From Ornithodoros turicata (lineage: Eukaryota > Arthropoda > Arachnida > Ixodida > Argasidae): 64,000 bases of DNA. Below, piece by piece: positions 1 to 11,800 of the stretch; position 1 is the stretch's first letter, and each line of letters begins with the position of its first letter. The position numbers and the translations under genes were made by a program. The stretch lies in contig NC_088203.1 in NCBI RefSeq assembly GCF_037126465.1, positions 78,216,168 through 78,280,167 of the forward strand, read 5' to 3'. Below the pieces are notes generated by a model. That model was not told where the DNA came from. It did not search any database and saw only the letters and a program-made list of their open reading frames with translations.

Positions 1-227
1 TTCGCAACTCCCAGGTGGGCAGAATTAATCCACAGACCGACCACTGAGGCGTCGCTCAGGATCGTAGTTGTCTTGCGATGTAAAGCCACGAATTCTCAAC
101 GAGCCGCCATTAGCCGCTTCGGAGGCCACAGAAAAGCCTGTGTTTGAAATCGTCTACGGTGATTGGCTCATGAACTGATAGCGTGGAAAACGAGAACAAT
201 GGGACGAGCGCTACACAAAGCGTTTGT

Positions 228-480
228 GTACCAGCTCCCGTGGCCAAGTGGCTACGGTGATGGCACTACGCTCAGACTGGGAGGTCACCCTGGTTCGAAT
301 CCGTCCGCCGGCTGTGCCGTCTGGGTGCTTTCCCTGGATTTTCCTCAGACGGGCTTTGAGACAAACTTCGGCACAGTTCCCTGTGAAGCAGGCCCTGGAC
401 GCACGATTCCCCCTGCTATAGTCGTGAAGTTGCCCGTATGAGCGTGGCTGACTACGGCAAGCAGTTCCATCACCACCACC
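228..480 (+). repeat. tRNA-derived SINE copy 1
   Basis: A pol III type head is visible: box A TGGCCAAGTGG at 241-251 and box B GGTTCGAATCC at 292-302. A body follows (GCCGGCTGTGCCGTCTGGG, then a CCCTCAGAC-like stretch and GGCACAGTTCCC) that recurs at 61.65 kb and, more weakly, at 5.2 and 37.2 kb. The copy ends in a CCACCACCACAC-like tail. Stretches of about 35 bp on each side (near 196-230 and 495-529) resemble each other with several mismatches, so the copy sits inside or between copies of another repeat. It is not a functional tRNA gene because there is no closed acceptor stem. Confidence 0.75.
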
Positions 481-499
481 ACACCCTCACTGAGACAGT

Positions 500-540
500 G
501 GGACGAGCACGACACGAAGTGTTTGTGCCGTGCCCGTCCC
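500..540. repeat. near-perfect hairpin repeat
   Basis: A 41-nt self-complementary segment: a 16-bp stem with two mismatches (GGGACGAGCACGACAC against GTGCCGTGCCCGTCCC) around a 9-nt loop. A diverged relative of its left half lies at 201-230, just before the SINE. The function is unknown; it looks like the terminal hairpin of a dispersed element. Confidence 0.6.
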
Positions 541-3500
541 AATGTCCCGCTTTTTCGCGCTATGTCAGTCATGACTCATGATCCTATCCAACTAGCTCGC
601 GTCAACGGTCTCTTGGTGATTGGCTGACATCCCGGCTTTTTATGTTCACGCGCGGGGTGAGAACAGGCACTAATACCCTAGTCAGACGGCAAGCCTAAGT
701 CCGTTAGCGGAAAGGCCGTTACTTCGCCTGTAGTCCAATCATCATCTCGAATGACATCGTTCTCTGCCCTGATTTGTTGAAAACAGGAGGCGTACGCCTT
801 TTTTGTGGCAATTATGAACTGCATAATTGTAACAAAAAAAGGTTCGGTTTACTTGGCATCTGGAAGTCTCTCGGCGCATCCGGAAGAACATCGGATCTTG
901 TAGCATGTTCATCACGGATCACTGAGTGTCTGCATGTGAGCAAGCGTCAGAATGTCGTTCTTCATTGGGATCTTGCGCCGTGATTGGGGCCTTCGTGCAT
1001 CGAGTTCACCGCTGCAGTTGCGCTTTAAAATATCCTCATCCTCCAAATCATTTAGCAGTCATTAATCTCACTCCCCGTGTGACACTTCGCCATGTAGTAC
1101 GAAATGGTACGACCAATCAAAAAGCTGAATCGATATTTGATATGGCTCTGTTCGGGTTTGGCGTCAATCTAGAACGGTTCGATTCCAGTTCAGGCGAGGA
1201 CAGTCCCATTAAATTTTGTGTATTTCGGCTCTGGTGCCCTGAACAGACGTGTGTATTCCGGTCCAGTTCTCTGTCTGTTCGATTTTGTGCGGCAAGCACG
1301 TCGATGTTGTTATCGCAAGCGATAACGCTTCGCCTTTTACTTGTGCACGTCGGTATCGATCTCCGAGACGCCACGGAGGACCACAAGAGGGCGCAGGGAT
1401 CCTTGCTGGTTGTGCTTGTATTTAGCTTCGAGTGTCTTTCTTGCTGTATGGTCGAGTGCGTAAGGAACTCGACAAGAGTTTGCGATATTGAGTGGACAAC
1501 CGCTATGGAGGCCTCCATAGATTATCGATATTTGTGCCAGATTGGCTAACAGCAAAGGGAACTTAGGTTCCGTTTCGTTGCCTGCTGCTAGTTTGGTGCG
1601 GTATTGTCTAGGCGAAGTGCTATACGTGCGCTAAAGAAGCAGTCGAATGTGTTCCAGCACCGTCTTGTCTGGGCGGGGTATCGCGTGTGCAACAAACGAG
1701 AAGTGAGCGAGCGCAGCACCGTTCCTCTCCGGGTGTCTCACTGCGTATCTCTTGGGAGATGCGTCGATATACTGTATTGGTTCATCGTGATCACCCTTAA
1801 TGGGCGTGGATCGGTGCGCGCGCGAAAGGAATCACTGTCATGGGTTGTTCTGGGTGCCATCTGTGCTACGGGACTGCAATTGATGTAGGCGGCTGGCTGT
1901 TGACGTGATCTTTTTTGTGTGTATGATGCTATATAGTGGTTCAGCCCAGCGCAACGACGGCTGTTGAAGCCGGTGGTGGGTCTAGATCCGAAGATACGGG
2001 AGGCAAAGTGATGTAGTAGATGAGGCAAATTCAACTGCTATAATTCAATGGGAAGATGGGCTGCGTAAAATGTGTCTGTGTTTAAAGCTTTCAGTTGGAG
2101 GCTAGACTTCTGCGAAATGACCGCATCAAGAGCGAGGTCTGTTGGGAGCCCTCGGTACATTATTTTAATATTCTTGCTAAGAATGGAGTAAACGCCGGAA
2201 GCGCACATTTTATTGAAAACGGCGATGCCCTACCAGCAGCACAGCGATAAAAACAGTTAAAAGCACGACATTTGGGAACCCGTACAGGTTCTATCGTCTG
2301 TTGAATAAATAACGGGCAGGTGAGTGTCAGACTTTCCATTCTGGTGACAGAATCATGTTCTTAACAATTCTTATTGTTGTACTGCGTGTATGGTCTCGCT
2401 TTTTTTGTTTCGAATGAAATCTTCTGGGTAGGTACATTTTTACATGGACAAAGTGGAGCGGAGGGGCAGGAGACACCAACGGCATCGATTCACATTGACG
2501 TGTGTTCCAAACTTGCACGAAGCCCGCTACGATCGTGCGCCAGGAGACCACACGTCCTTTACATGCATTTTCGACCTTGTTCCAATTTAACAGCAACAAG
2601 GCTGTTATGCCCAGGCGACCATAAAGCGCGTCTGGTAGATGCTCGGCCACTTGTGTCCGCCAGCCACTCGAGCGTGATGCAGCCGGAAGGAGCCCCACGT
2701 AAATCACTCACCCGGGCGTAAGAAACGGACTGGCATCATTCCAGCCATCTTTATCTCCCCTCATGTAGTGTGCCGCTGCACGTACTCTTGGTAGTGATTC
2801 TCAAGGGGGTCTGAGGCTGCCGCCGCAGGCGTCGTTCTCATTGGGTATGGACGTTGATATTTGTCGATGGGATTGTCTGATATTTGTCTTCGCACGATGC
2901 CGTAAGGTGTATTGTAATTATAGAAGCTCTCCTGCTGACTGCCGAATCCGAGTGAGGCGGTACAGCCTGGCTGGATGCCGTTTAAACGGGAGTGTCGTGA
3001 AGGAACGGCCATCTGACATGTGTCGTCTTATCAACGACAGGCTCAATTGCGGCGATTGAACTTTTTTTTTTTCGATGGCTAGCCATGGCATTGTGCCTCG
3101 GGCTAGTTGCCATGTTGATCATGAAGTCACCGCGCACGTTCTGTAGTGAGCCCTGTGATTTGAATTACTCTTTGCATGATTGCAATGATTTTTGCCATGG
3201 ATAGCGAATGACAAATATGTTTCCGAACCGTCTTTTTTTTTTTTTTTTTGGTTGCGACCAGAAAACTCCGGACGCGTTTCCCTCTGATTAGCAGTCCGAC
3301 GCCAGCAGCAAGTTTTATTTATTTTATTTTAACCTCCGTTTGTCACTCGCCTACTGTCACTACTTTTCGGGGGTACTGCCATATGCGTTGCTCAGCCTGT
3401 CACCAGGTGGCAAGTCACTTGGTCGTTTTGGTTCTTACCGGTTTGCAGGCGGTTGTTGAAACACAAGAGCACATCATCATTCGAGGGTCACGCGATTATC

Positions 3501-3706
3501 TTGAGGAGCAGGAAATCTGTGTACAGGCTAAGTACGTTGCCGCAGCGGCCATCACTGTCATAATAACAAACCGCATGCAACGAAGATGAAGTGGACGAAG
3601 AACGTGGCGGCCGGCCTCGCGCTTTCCAACGAAAGAACCTACCGTCGTTCGCTGTGTCCCTCTCTGCTGCGCCCGAGGGTCCTTCGGGACAGCCGGCGCC
3701 CAAGGC
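541..3706. other. no gene recognised upstream of the TRAF-like gene
   Basis: This region is fairly GC-balanced. It has several open frames on both strands, the longest 207 codons at 926-1549, but none has a recognisable domain, a convincing start or a partner frame. Poly-T runs lie at 3061-3071 and 3233-3249. The promoter and 5' UTR of the TRAF-like gene probably lie in the last few hundred bases, but no TATA box or initiator can be defended. Confidence 0.5.
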
Positions 3707-4999
3707 ATGTATTCCTGCAAGCGTTTCGTTACCGGGTTTCCGTACATCGCCAACTGGACCCTGGTGGATTTCCAGAGGGAACCTCCCCCAGAACGGGTAT
3801 GTTCCTTGTGCGGCGTCATACCGGCCGAAACGGTATGGACTCCCTGTAGGCACGTCTTCTGCCGCCGATGTTACCAGAACCTGAACACGACGCCCAAGTC
3901 GACCACGAACACAGTGGAAACAACTCGTATTGCCTGTCCCATAGATGGCTTTGACTTCCTGCACCACCAGGTCCGCGTGGATCGTTCTGCTCCGGAGATG
4001 TTCAGGAACTACCCAGTGGCGTGCAAGAACAGAGGGTGCCTCTACCTTCCGACCCTGTCGTCGTACGAGGGACATATCGCGTTGTGTGAGCATCAGCACG
4101 TTCTTTGTGGTTTGTGCTCCAGGCGGCTGGAGATCCAAGAAATTCTTCCTCACGTCCGCACCGACTGTCGGCGAGGCAGAGACATACCGAGCGCACCCTT
4201 GTCGTCTCCGACAGCACCAGTTGCGCCGGTCTCGCCGGTTGCTGCCACGCACGCGGCCAAGTGTGAGGTGGTAAGTCAAGAGTTGAAAACTTTGAGGGAC
4301 ACAATCCACGAGGAACTGTCATCGTTCAGAACCGCCCTTGAGGTAGCCAAGGCGACGATAGCTGAAGAAACGTCTGAGGCTAAACGCTGGAAGGCCGCGT
4401 ACCAAAATCAGCACCATGCCGTTCAAAACGTTGTGAACGAAGTTCTCGTCGACTCTGTCGTCGGTACAATGGGACGCGAGCTGGGTGACTACGCACCTCA
4501 GGAAGAACCGGTTCAAACTAGTACCTTTGTCTGGAAAGTGGTAGACTTTGCCCGGTTGAGAAATGACGCTTTAGAGGGTCGAGGTACAACGTTTAGCAGT
4601 GAAGCCTTCTATACTGGAGGGGCCGGGTACAGAATGTACCTCCAGGGCAGTTTAACCGGACGCGACCGCCATGGTAGTATCTGTCTTGGACTATACTTCA
4701 TTCTCACGGCTGGATCGTTTGATACATCGCTCAGCTGGCCGTACGCGGTGAAGACGTCGTTCATCTTGATTGATCACTTGAACGGGGGATCGTACAACGT
4801 TCAGGGAGATGTTTGCCCAGAAAGTGAGGGCGAAGAATGGGGGCATTGCTTCCGAAAACCTCGGCCAGGAGAAGACAACGAAGGTTTCGGATTCTCGCAG
4901 TTCATTTCGTTGGATGACCTGAGCAATCCTGATCACGGTTATGTGGTGGATAATGCGTTTACGGTCCACTTCGTGACACACATGGCGAGGAGGCGTTGA
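3707..4999 (+). CDS. TRAF6-like RING / TRAF zinc finger / MATH protein, intronless
   Basis: A complete 430-residue ORF with no intron. ATG 3707 is the first start codon after the in-frame TGA at 3587. Residues 32-80 form a RING finger with ligands C32, C35, C47, H49, C52, C55, C77 and D80; a final Asp in a CPID motif is the TRAF6 type rather than the usual Cys. A TRAF-type zinc-finger segment follows (about 106-154, Cys/His-rich), then a Pro/Ala/Ser linker (161-180), a probable coiled coil (about 185-250) and a C-terminal MATH/TRAF-C domain (about 273-427, starting FVWKVVDF). Proteins of this family act in the cytosol as E3 ubiquitin ligases and adaptors for TNF/Toll/IL-1-type receptors; that role here is inferred. 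The layout is shorter than vertebrate TRAF6, with fewer zinc fingers. No canonical AATAAA lies within 400 bases downstream; the nearest is at 5487, inside a SINE. An intact frame with the key residues argues for a live gene, possibly a retrocopy-derived paralogue. Confidence 0.92.
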   Translation: MYSCKRFVTGFPYIANWTLVDFQREPPPERVCSLCGVIPAETVWTPCRHVFCRRCYQNLNTTPKSTTNTVETTRIACPIDGFDFLHHQVRVDRSAPEMFRNYPVACKNRGCLYLPTLSSYEGHIALCEHQHVLCGLCSRRLEIQEILPHVRTDCRRGRDIPSAPLSSPTAPVAPVSPVAATHAAKCEVVSQELKTLRDTIHEELSSFRTALEVAKATIAEETSEAKRWKAAYQNQHHAVQNVVNEVLVDSVVGTMGRELGDYAPQEEPVQTSTFVWKVVDFARLRNDALEGRGTTFSSEAFYTGGAGYRMYLQGSLTGRDRHGSICLGLYFILTAGSFDTSLSWPYAVKTSFILIDHLNGGSYNVQGDVCPESEGEEWGHCFRKPRPGEDNEGFGFSQFISLDDLSNPDHGYVVDNAFTVHFVTHMARRR

Positions 5000-5234
5000 G
5001 AGGGCGTAAGATTGGAAACCTTACGAAGCTGATGGAGGGAGGGCATCAGCCGTATTCGTGGTTCGTCCTGTAGAGCGTACAAATTTAAAATATTACTGCA
5101 GATAAATATTTGAAGATGTTTTGTGTTCCTTCCTCTTGCTAATATGGTACTATTACACAGAACCAACAACGGATAGTATTTCTCGAACACGCCATATTTA
5201 ACGATCCACACCATTACGCGCACGTTCTTAGTTC
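5000..5234. other. TRAF-like gene 3' flank
   Basis: AT-rich sequence after the stop codon, probably 3' UTR. No clear polyadenylation signal or second gene is visible. Confidence 0.4.
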
Positions 5235-5500
5235 GCTATTGACCAGCGGCAGGGCTGGGTGGGTAAAGGCGTCCGCTCCTTGGTGCTAGCCAAGGTCGTG
5301 CTGAAGACTGGAAGGTGGTGGGCTCGAGTTCTACCACCGACTGTACTGTCCTTTCCCTGTTTTTTTTTCTTTTTTGGCAGACTTTCCGGACGAACGTGGG
5401 CACAGTTCTTCCTGAAGTCTGGCCCATTGCGCACATTAACCACCCATGCACAGCTCATAGCCAGTTGCTTCGCGACGTTAAAACGGAATAAATTAAAAAA
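5235..5500 (+). repeat. tRNA-derived SINE copy 2
   Basis: It shares a body with the copy at 37.2 kb: GCCAAGGTCGTGCT, AAGACTGGAAGGTGGTGG, a degenerate box B (GGCTCGAGTTC, 5321-5331), the CCACCGACTGT segment, CACAGTTCTTCCTGAAGT and the terminal TTGCTTCGCGACG followed by AATAAATTAAAAAAAAA. The A-rich tail marks a retroposed 3' end. The box B sequence is mutated, so the copy is old. Confidence 0.75.
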
Positions 5501-8500
5501 AAAGGAAACAAACTTCGCTATTGGCAGCAGGCTTAGGCAGTTTTTCTTCTGTTGTGGCACGTGATGGAGCTCCCTACTTCTGTACCTTCACAGTAGTAAA
5601 GCTAGCAGACAGACGTAGTTTGACAGCGGCTTGTTGCTTGGAAGATTGCGGTAACCGTGCATTCACACGAGCGACATTCCCCCAGAAGCGGAAGATGCGA
5701 AAAGCGTCATAGCTCAGCTCAGTACCTTCTCAATTTTTTTTATATGCTTTAGTATAGATATTGATCTGTCACCTCCATCTATTTGGATTGTTCTCGGCCG
5801 ACCCCTTCATTTTCGAAATGCCGTTGAAAACGGCCCACTTTACCAAAGCTACGGCGTTTGGGATTAAATTGGGCAAAAAGTATTGCGTGGTCGGCCTTCA
5901 AAACATATGATTTTGAAGTATGGAAGGTACAGAGCACGCTGAATTTATTTGTCCCTCCAGGCTTATGCTAAAAGTGCCCTTATCAAGGCGCAAAGTTTTA
6001 AGAAATAGCGCCCAAAAGCAGCCCTGTTTCGCTGGCCGAATATGAAACACGAGAGAATAACTTGATATTGGCAGGATGTTAGGGTCACGCTCTTTCATTC
6101 TATGTCACTAAAGTCCACCTAGACGCAACAACCTGCTCAGTAGGTAACTTTTTTCGTAGCATGGTTTTCGCGATTCTGACGAAATTTGACCCCGCCTAAA
6201 TCGACAACGGTTAAACATTGTCCAGTAAAACTCGGGAAAATAGCTTTATTTGCAATAAGGAGTCCATGATAATTATTGGAAGCAAAACCGAGGGGTGTCG
6301 AGCACGACCTTTGGATAATTTGGCCTGGAATGACCCAGTTGTACTGCTTCATGGCACCCGTAAGATGTCGTGATTCAGTGATCGCGTTTGAAGTCTGCTA
6401 TCGAGCGATAATATGCTGGACGCGCGCGGAATGAATCAGAACTGTCAAGACCACAGAGTCGTGTGCATTCGAGTTGAGAGCTGTACAGGCTGCACTGCTG
6501 CTTCATAACCAAAAAGAAAGAGCCTGCAATCGATGAGGCACCCTTTCCTTCGGAATCTTCCACTGCGCACGTACATCTCCCTTCTTACTTTTCCGTGCCT
6601 CTTTTCCCCTGGCCGTAGGGACCGTGTTCGTATTTCTCATTTTGCTATCGTAATGCTCTCCAGGTAGGCGCGGAGGGAAACATGCACAGCATTGGCCACG
6701 CGGAGACTTCGTACAAGGAGAGCGAAACGGTTATTTCGATTCTGGCCGATATATGCCTTCTGCAGGGGAACGCGCCGTTCTGCGAAAAAATGTTTACGTG
6801 GTGCTGGAAAATATGCGTCCATATACCGGGGAAAGGTATAAGGAAAATGTGTTTTGGGATGCGTATCCCGCTGGAGGCAAAGTCTGAGTAAAGTGGGGAA
6901 GTGTAGGAGAACGTGAACTACTCAGTAGCCGTGAGGCACCTTTAACGGGCGCTTGTAGTGGTGCCTCAGATGAATGTCTTCCACGAGCTAGTATATCTCT
7001 CTGTAGGGAGGTAGTGTGGTGGTGTCTACAGCAAGAAAGTATAACACAGGAGAAGTGCATTAATGTTACGCTAGACTGGAATGATTCCGGAGAATAAAAA
7101 AAGAAATAAAGCATTTTGCTTCCGGAGCAGTGCCTTTTCCGTAAAAGTACAGGCGCAGTCGAGAGTTTTGATCGTCTCACAGTTTTCTCGTTTTTAGTTT
7201 CAGTCTTTAAAAAAGAAAAGAAAACAAACAAACGAAAGAGATCATCATGGGTTTCAAAAGTTGTAGAGTCTGCGGTGCTCGTCTGCATCGCCCTCGACGG
7301 CTGCAATTAGTCCTCATTTCCCGTCGGGAGGAACTTGAATGCAAGCGCTCTTTTATGCACTCGAACTGCGTTCGCCATTGATGCATAATAAATATCGATA
7401 CCAGACACGCGCTTTCTGTCCTAAGTGGACCGAAATAAACAATTCCGAGTTTCGTTTCGCGATAATGGCGGTGTAGCCTTGCAGAACGTGACGCGTAGCG
7501 AGGTGACGGTAAACGAGATACCACCGATACTGAGGCGTAAATTGCACGTGTAGGATGACTGATCGAAACGGAAGCCACTGGAAAGGTGTGAAAATCGCCG
7601 CGAGGATTTCGCGCTCTGCCAAGGTATACCGAGCCAAGGTCGAATTGCCAGCGGGATGGCATATTTTTGTAATTTCCGCGCGACATGTTTTTGATGGCAG
7701 TCATATGGTCGTGTGGGTCTTGACAGGGCGGAAGTAAACAAGTTATGAGATGCATCTTGGGTGTTTCCTGAATTAATTTGCATTAACCTGTGGGCCGTTT
7801 AAGAACCGTGTTGTGCAAGGGTTCCTACATGTTTCTTGAGGAGTGCATCAAGGACAGAGTGAGATTGGAGTGGTTGGTTAGTGCTGTAGCATAATGCTGT
7901 TTGCATGGGATGTGGGATATGGGCTGACATACAACAGTCTTTCAGCCGTGAACGTGGCATTTCGCTGCGCAATGCAGTTGATTCCATGTATGTACTGGGT
8001 ATCCATCAAACATTATTATCTGCTGCTCTCTATGTATGAAGGCTGTTTATGGGATGTGCCTTGTGTCGATTAGGAATATAGCTACAGAAAAGCAACAAGA
8101 CCAATTGAATTCCATATAGTTGTACTTTGAGATGGTAAATAAAAACTGCTACCTTTTTTACCCATTTTTCATAATTCTCCACACCTTAACTATCTGCAAC
8201 ACTAACTTGGTGACCTCCACTTGGTCCAAGTAATTATTGAAGCAAGAGGCACGTTCATCATCCTGGACTTCATCATTTTCAGGTGCCTATCAATCGTCAT
8301 GGTAGCGAGCAAATTTTTTTTTTTTCTTGAGGGGGGGGGGGGGGTTATGGGGACTTAACATGTGGAGGAGATGTGTCCTTCTCCCAAGTACACTACCAAA
8401 GGTACGATCTTGGGGTGTGTGAACTCTCAAACCACTCCCCCCCTGGCTACAACCATGCTCTAATTATTCAATTTTTCTTTTCTGTGTCTAGAGAGTCGAA

Positions 8501-8783
8501 TGAGGCATAACTGTTTTTGTTCCTTCCTGTCCTCACAAAGTACATCTGTCCTTCAATTAAGTATTGTTCCAATCTAAATGATGATGGCTATACAGAGAGC
8601 TCATGTCAAAGCAAGTGCACATTCTACAGTGTACACAGGAAAATAAACAGGTGATGACAGGGTTTGGCCCCGTGTGTTTCATTATTTAGGTACTATAGCA
8701 TTGAGTGGAAAGTGACATTGTATCTAGTGTGCTTTTGTGATCTTACCACAGGTAACACTTTTACCCTTTCTTGCTTTTTGCAG
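5501..8783. other. non-coding stretch before the first visible semaphorin exon
   Basis: Only short overlapping open frames on both strands, none with a recognisable domain. I looked for an exon with a signal peptide that ends in a phase fitting the exon at 8784 and found none. A T11 run is followed by a G14 run at 8331-8344. The DNA becomes AT-richer from about 8 kb, matching the intron composition downstream. Confidence 0.5.
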
Positions 8784-8880
8784 CTCCTGACTTGGTTCAT
8801 AAATTCCGAGGTAACCAGACACAAAGCGACCACTTCAAACTCCTGGAACAAGATGGGGAGAATTTGCTTGTGGGTGCAAG
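8784..8880 (+). CDS. Sema1a: Sema-1a-like exon 1 of the window
   Basis: Acceptor TTTTTGCAG, donor GTGAGT. It encodes [12 protein letters not shown] and [14 protein letters not shown], the N-terminal sema blade with an N-glycosylation site (NQT). It begins with two bases of a split codon, so an upstream coding exon must exist. It ends with AG of an Arg codon. Confidence 0.93.
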
Positions 8881-11800
8881 GTGAGTAGCTTACACATAAT
8901 ATTCAGTGGCATGTGCACTGAAAGTTTCCTACTGGATTGTGTTTGGCTTCTGAGTCTCAAGCTACTAAATTGCATGAAAACCCTCTAATGTGTTGGTGAC
9001 AGTACGCTATAATGATGCACTATAGCATGAGAGAGAGAGAGTCAAATGAAAACCTTAAAAGTGCAATAAAAATCCAATACACTTCACGATTGCCCTGTAC
9101 GTCGGTAACAGTCATGGTTTGAAGAGTGGCCATCAGGTGGCAGTAGGATGCAGGAATGGAATGTGATGGTGAACAGTGCAGAGGCCAATGAATGAGCCCA
9201 ATGAACTAATGAACTCCGTCAAGAACTAAAAATTTCGCATGGTGATGCATGTTTCCTACTACAAATTGATGTTAGACCTGAAGAAGTGCAGACTTCTGCA
9301 TGAAAGTCTCGTCTCATTAAAATTTAGATGCTGTCTCCTTTCTGCAGCAAGAGCATGTCAGCTTTGTAACAGAATCTTCTTGACTAGGCCATGCATGTTG
9401 AGCAGTGACACCAGAGGCTGTAGCTGAAGGCATTATGAACGATGCCGCATAGCAGAAAAAAACAATAAGGAAATGAAGAAATAATACACATGCTTCTCGT
9501 GGTCAGTCGTGGACCAGCACACAGTGTCACACATGATATTCACCAGTTTCATAAAACATCTGCAATGCGACTGACACAACCAAAAGAAGCAAAGCGATGG
9601 CGGCTGCCAGAAGGTGTGTTGAAGCGGACGACAGTGACTTTCTTGTAAGAATTGTTGCTGAAGTCGAAAATCTGAAAATGAAATGTGGGTTCGTCTCCCA
9701 TCACGTGAAAAGTGAGAAATCAAGCAAATAAGAAGGATACCATATTTCATCACCAAAATAAAGAAAAAAATAAATAAATCTGCACACAACCATTTGTGGG
9801 AAAAGCTGTGTGAACTCTCTTTTGTGATGAACGAAGGGTAAATTTGGAGCACTGTAGGTGCAAGGGGAAGACTGTCATAAGTATGACATACACAGATATG
9901 TGTACAGACATCAATGTGCAGACATCTGCACAACATACAGAGATTCCTCAAGAATCACCTTGGTCCAGCAGTGACTTCGAAATTATCTGGACATACGAGT
10001 ACGCAGAGTACAGGTGCTGTGTTGCAACGTGGAGGTGCTCGTCCTATGTGCTGCCCCTACGCCCTTGCAGCCATCCCAGATTCATCCTTTGAATGTCTTT
10101 CACATCCACTGTTTGTTCTTTACCTTTAATGTTCAGTCAGTTATGAGATTAGAAATATTTTAATCTTCATTTGACTCTTCCTCGTATAGTGATGCTCCCT
10201 TCCCTGCACATTAATGTGTTCATTGCTTTCTTGTCATTGTGCCCTGAATTAAAGACTGCTGTTTCACTCTCCTCCTTCCAGAAACATGGTGTACAATATC
10301 AGCCTTTCTACACTAGAGTTGCGAAAGGTGAGAACAGCACTTGTATTTCGTCACAGCGAGTATTGTCTTAAACTTTCTTAACATTGTGAGCAATTATTTC
10401 TGTACTTGGTTAATATTCGTAGGTTTAAGACATTAATTATTCACCATTGTTTGTCCTTCAGAAATTGGAATGGTTTTCGCAAGACCATGACATAATGATG
10501 TGCAATTTAAAAGGAAAATCAAAGGTAAGGCTCAGCAAGATCTAATTTTCTACCGAGCTTCCTTGTGTGGCCTTTGCACATGACTTTGACATGCATTTTT
10601 ATTCTTCTTTTCTTATATCTCATTCAGAGGTTCAGGTCCCCTTTTTGTATCCCATTTTCTCGATTATTTTTTATGTGATAACCTAACCTGTGCGATGAAC
10701 ATTAGCATTAGTTCCACATTTCGAAACAGAGTGGTTCACGACATATACAATTAAGAGTGCAAGGAGAAAGAGCAGTGGTTTCTCTCTGATGCAATTCTTT
10801 TGCCACTTTGAAGCGACCTATTCCTGCTCGTGTAACAGCTGTCACTTCAACCTTTTCTCGTGTATTAACGATGCTATAGGCCATAAGGCTTCATGAGATT
10901 TCTTTTTTTTTTTTGATGAGTGGAACCTTTTGTAAAATAAAGAACCCTGAAAAACGCGTTGTTTTCAATTTTGCGTGGTAGTATTTCTCTCCTTATTTGT
11001 GCCACTCATTTTCGTAACAGCACAATAAGATGAACATGAAAAGAGAGCTTAACCAATACCCTATCTTCGGCACCGTTACCTGCGTGACAATAGAGTGCAT
11101 CAGAGTGGCAAAAAATTGCATCTGAGTGAAACTACTGTTCCTTCTCTTTACACTCTTAATTTTATATCAAGCGAGCATATCCGTTTTGGAATGGGAGACC
11201 TATGCCAATGTTCATGATACAGTTGGGTTTATAACACAAAAATATCTGAGAAAATCAGAGACACCAAGGGGAAAGGTCTGCCTGAATCTGAATCAAATTG
11301 CTGATCCATCTCGATGATTGCATGTTATACATTATTTATTTATTTATCTATTCAAAATACCCCAAGAGCCCAAAACGCATTAAATGGGGGGTGGGATAAG
11401 GAAGGCAGTACATACAGAACAAGCAATTACAAAAGAATTGTACATACAGAAAACAAATTTACAACAATTATTGCGACCGCCTAGGGTTGCCACCTTTCGT
11501 AGCGAAAAATACCGGCTGAGGAAGAGGAGGTGAAATAGAGGGAAAGGAGGAAATGTTTGCAGGAAAGGGAAGGTGGACGAGGGGTGGAGAGTATACAGAG
11601 AGAGAGAAAGAAAGGACAAGCGTACTCACTCAAGACAACAATTATAATAATAATGACTATCTAAGAAAGCGACTGGTGACTACGGAGTTGGGTCTGTGCT
11701 CCAGATTTATTCAAGCTGTAGTGGATTGTTGAAAGAAAAACCCCGTAAAAGGCCCTATGAAAGGTCTTCAGCCACAAATACCGGCAAAAGGCTGCCGGTA

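Noticed and set aside
926..1549. 207-codon open frame
   Set aside because: No ATG start, no domain, overlaps a 133-codon frame on the other strand; typical of chance ORFs in GC-balanced DNA.
7207..7755. 182-codon minus-strand frame
   Set aside because: It overlaps several other frames of similar size and has no recognisable domain.
11126..11317. ORF beginning [16 protein letters not shown], like a signal peptide, close to semaphorin exon 4
   Set aside because: It starts at GTG, not ATG, lies between exons 3 and 4 with no phase fit, and ends at a stop without a donor. It cannot be the missing first exon.
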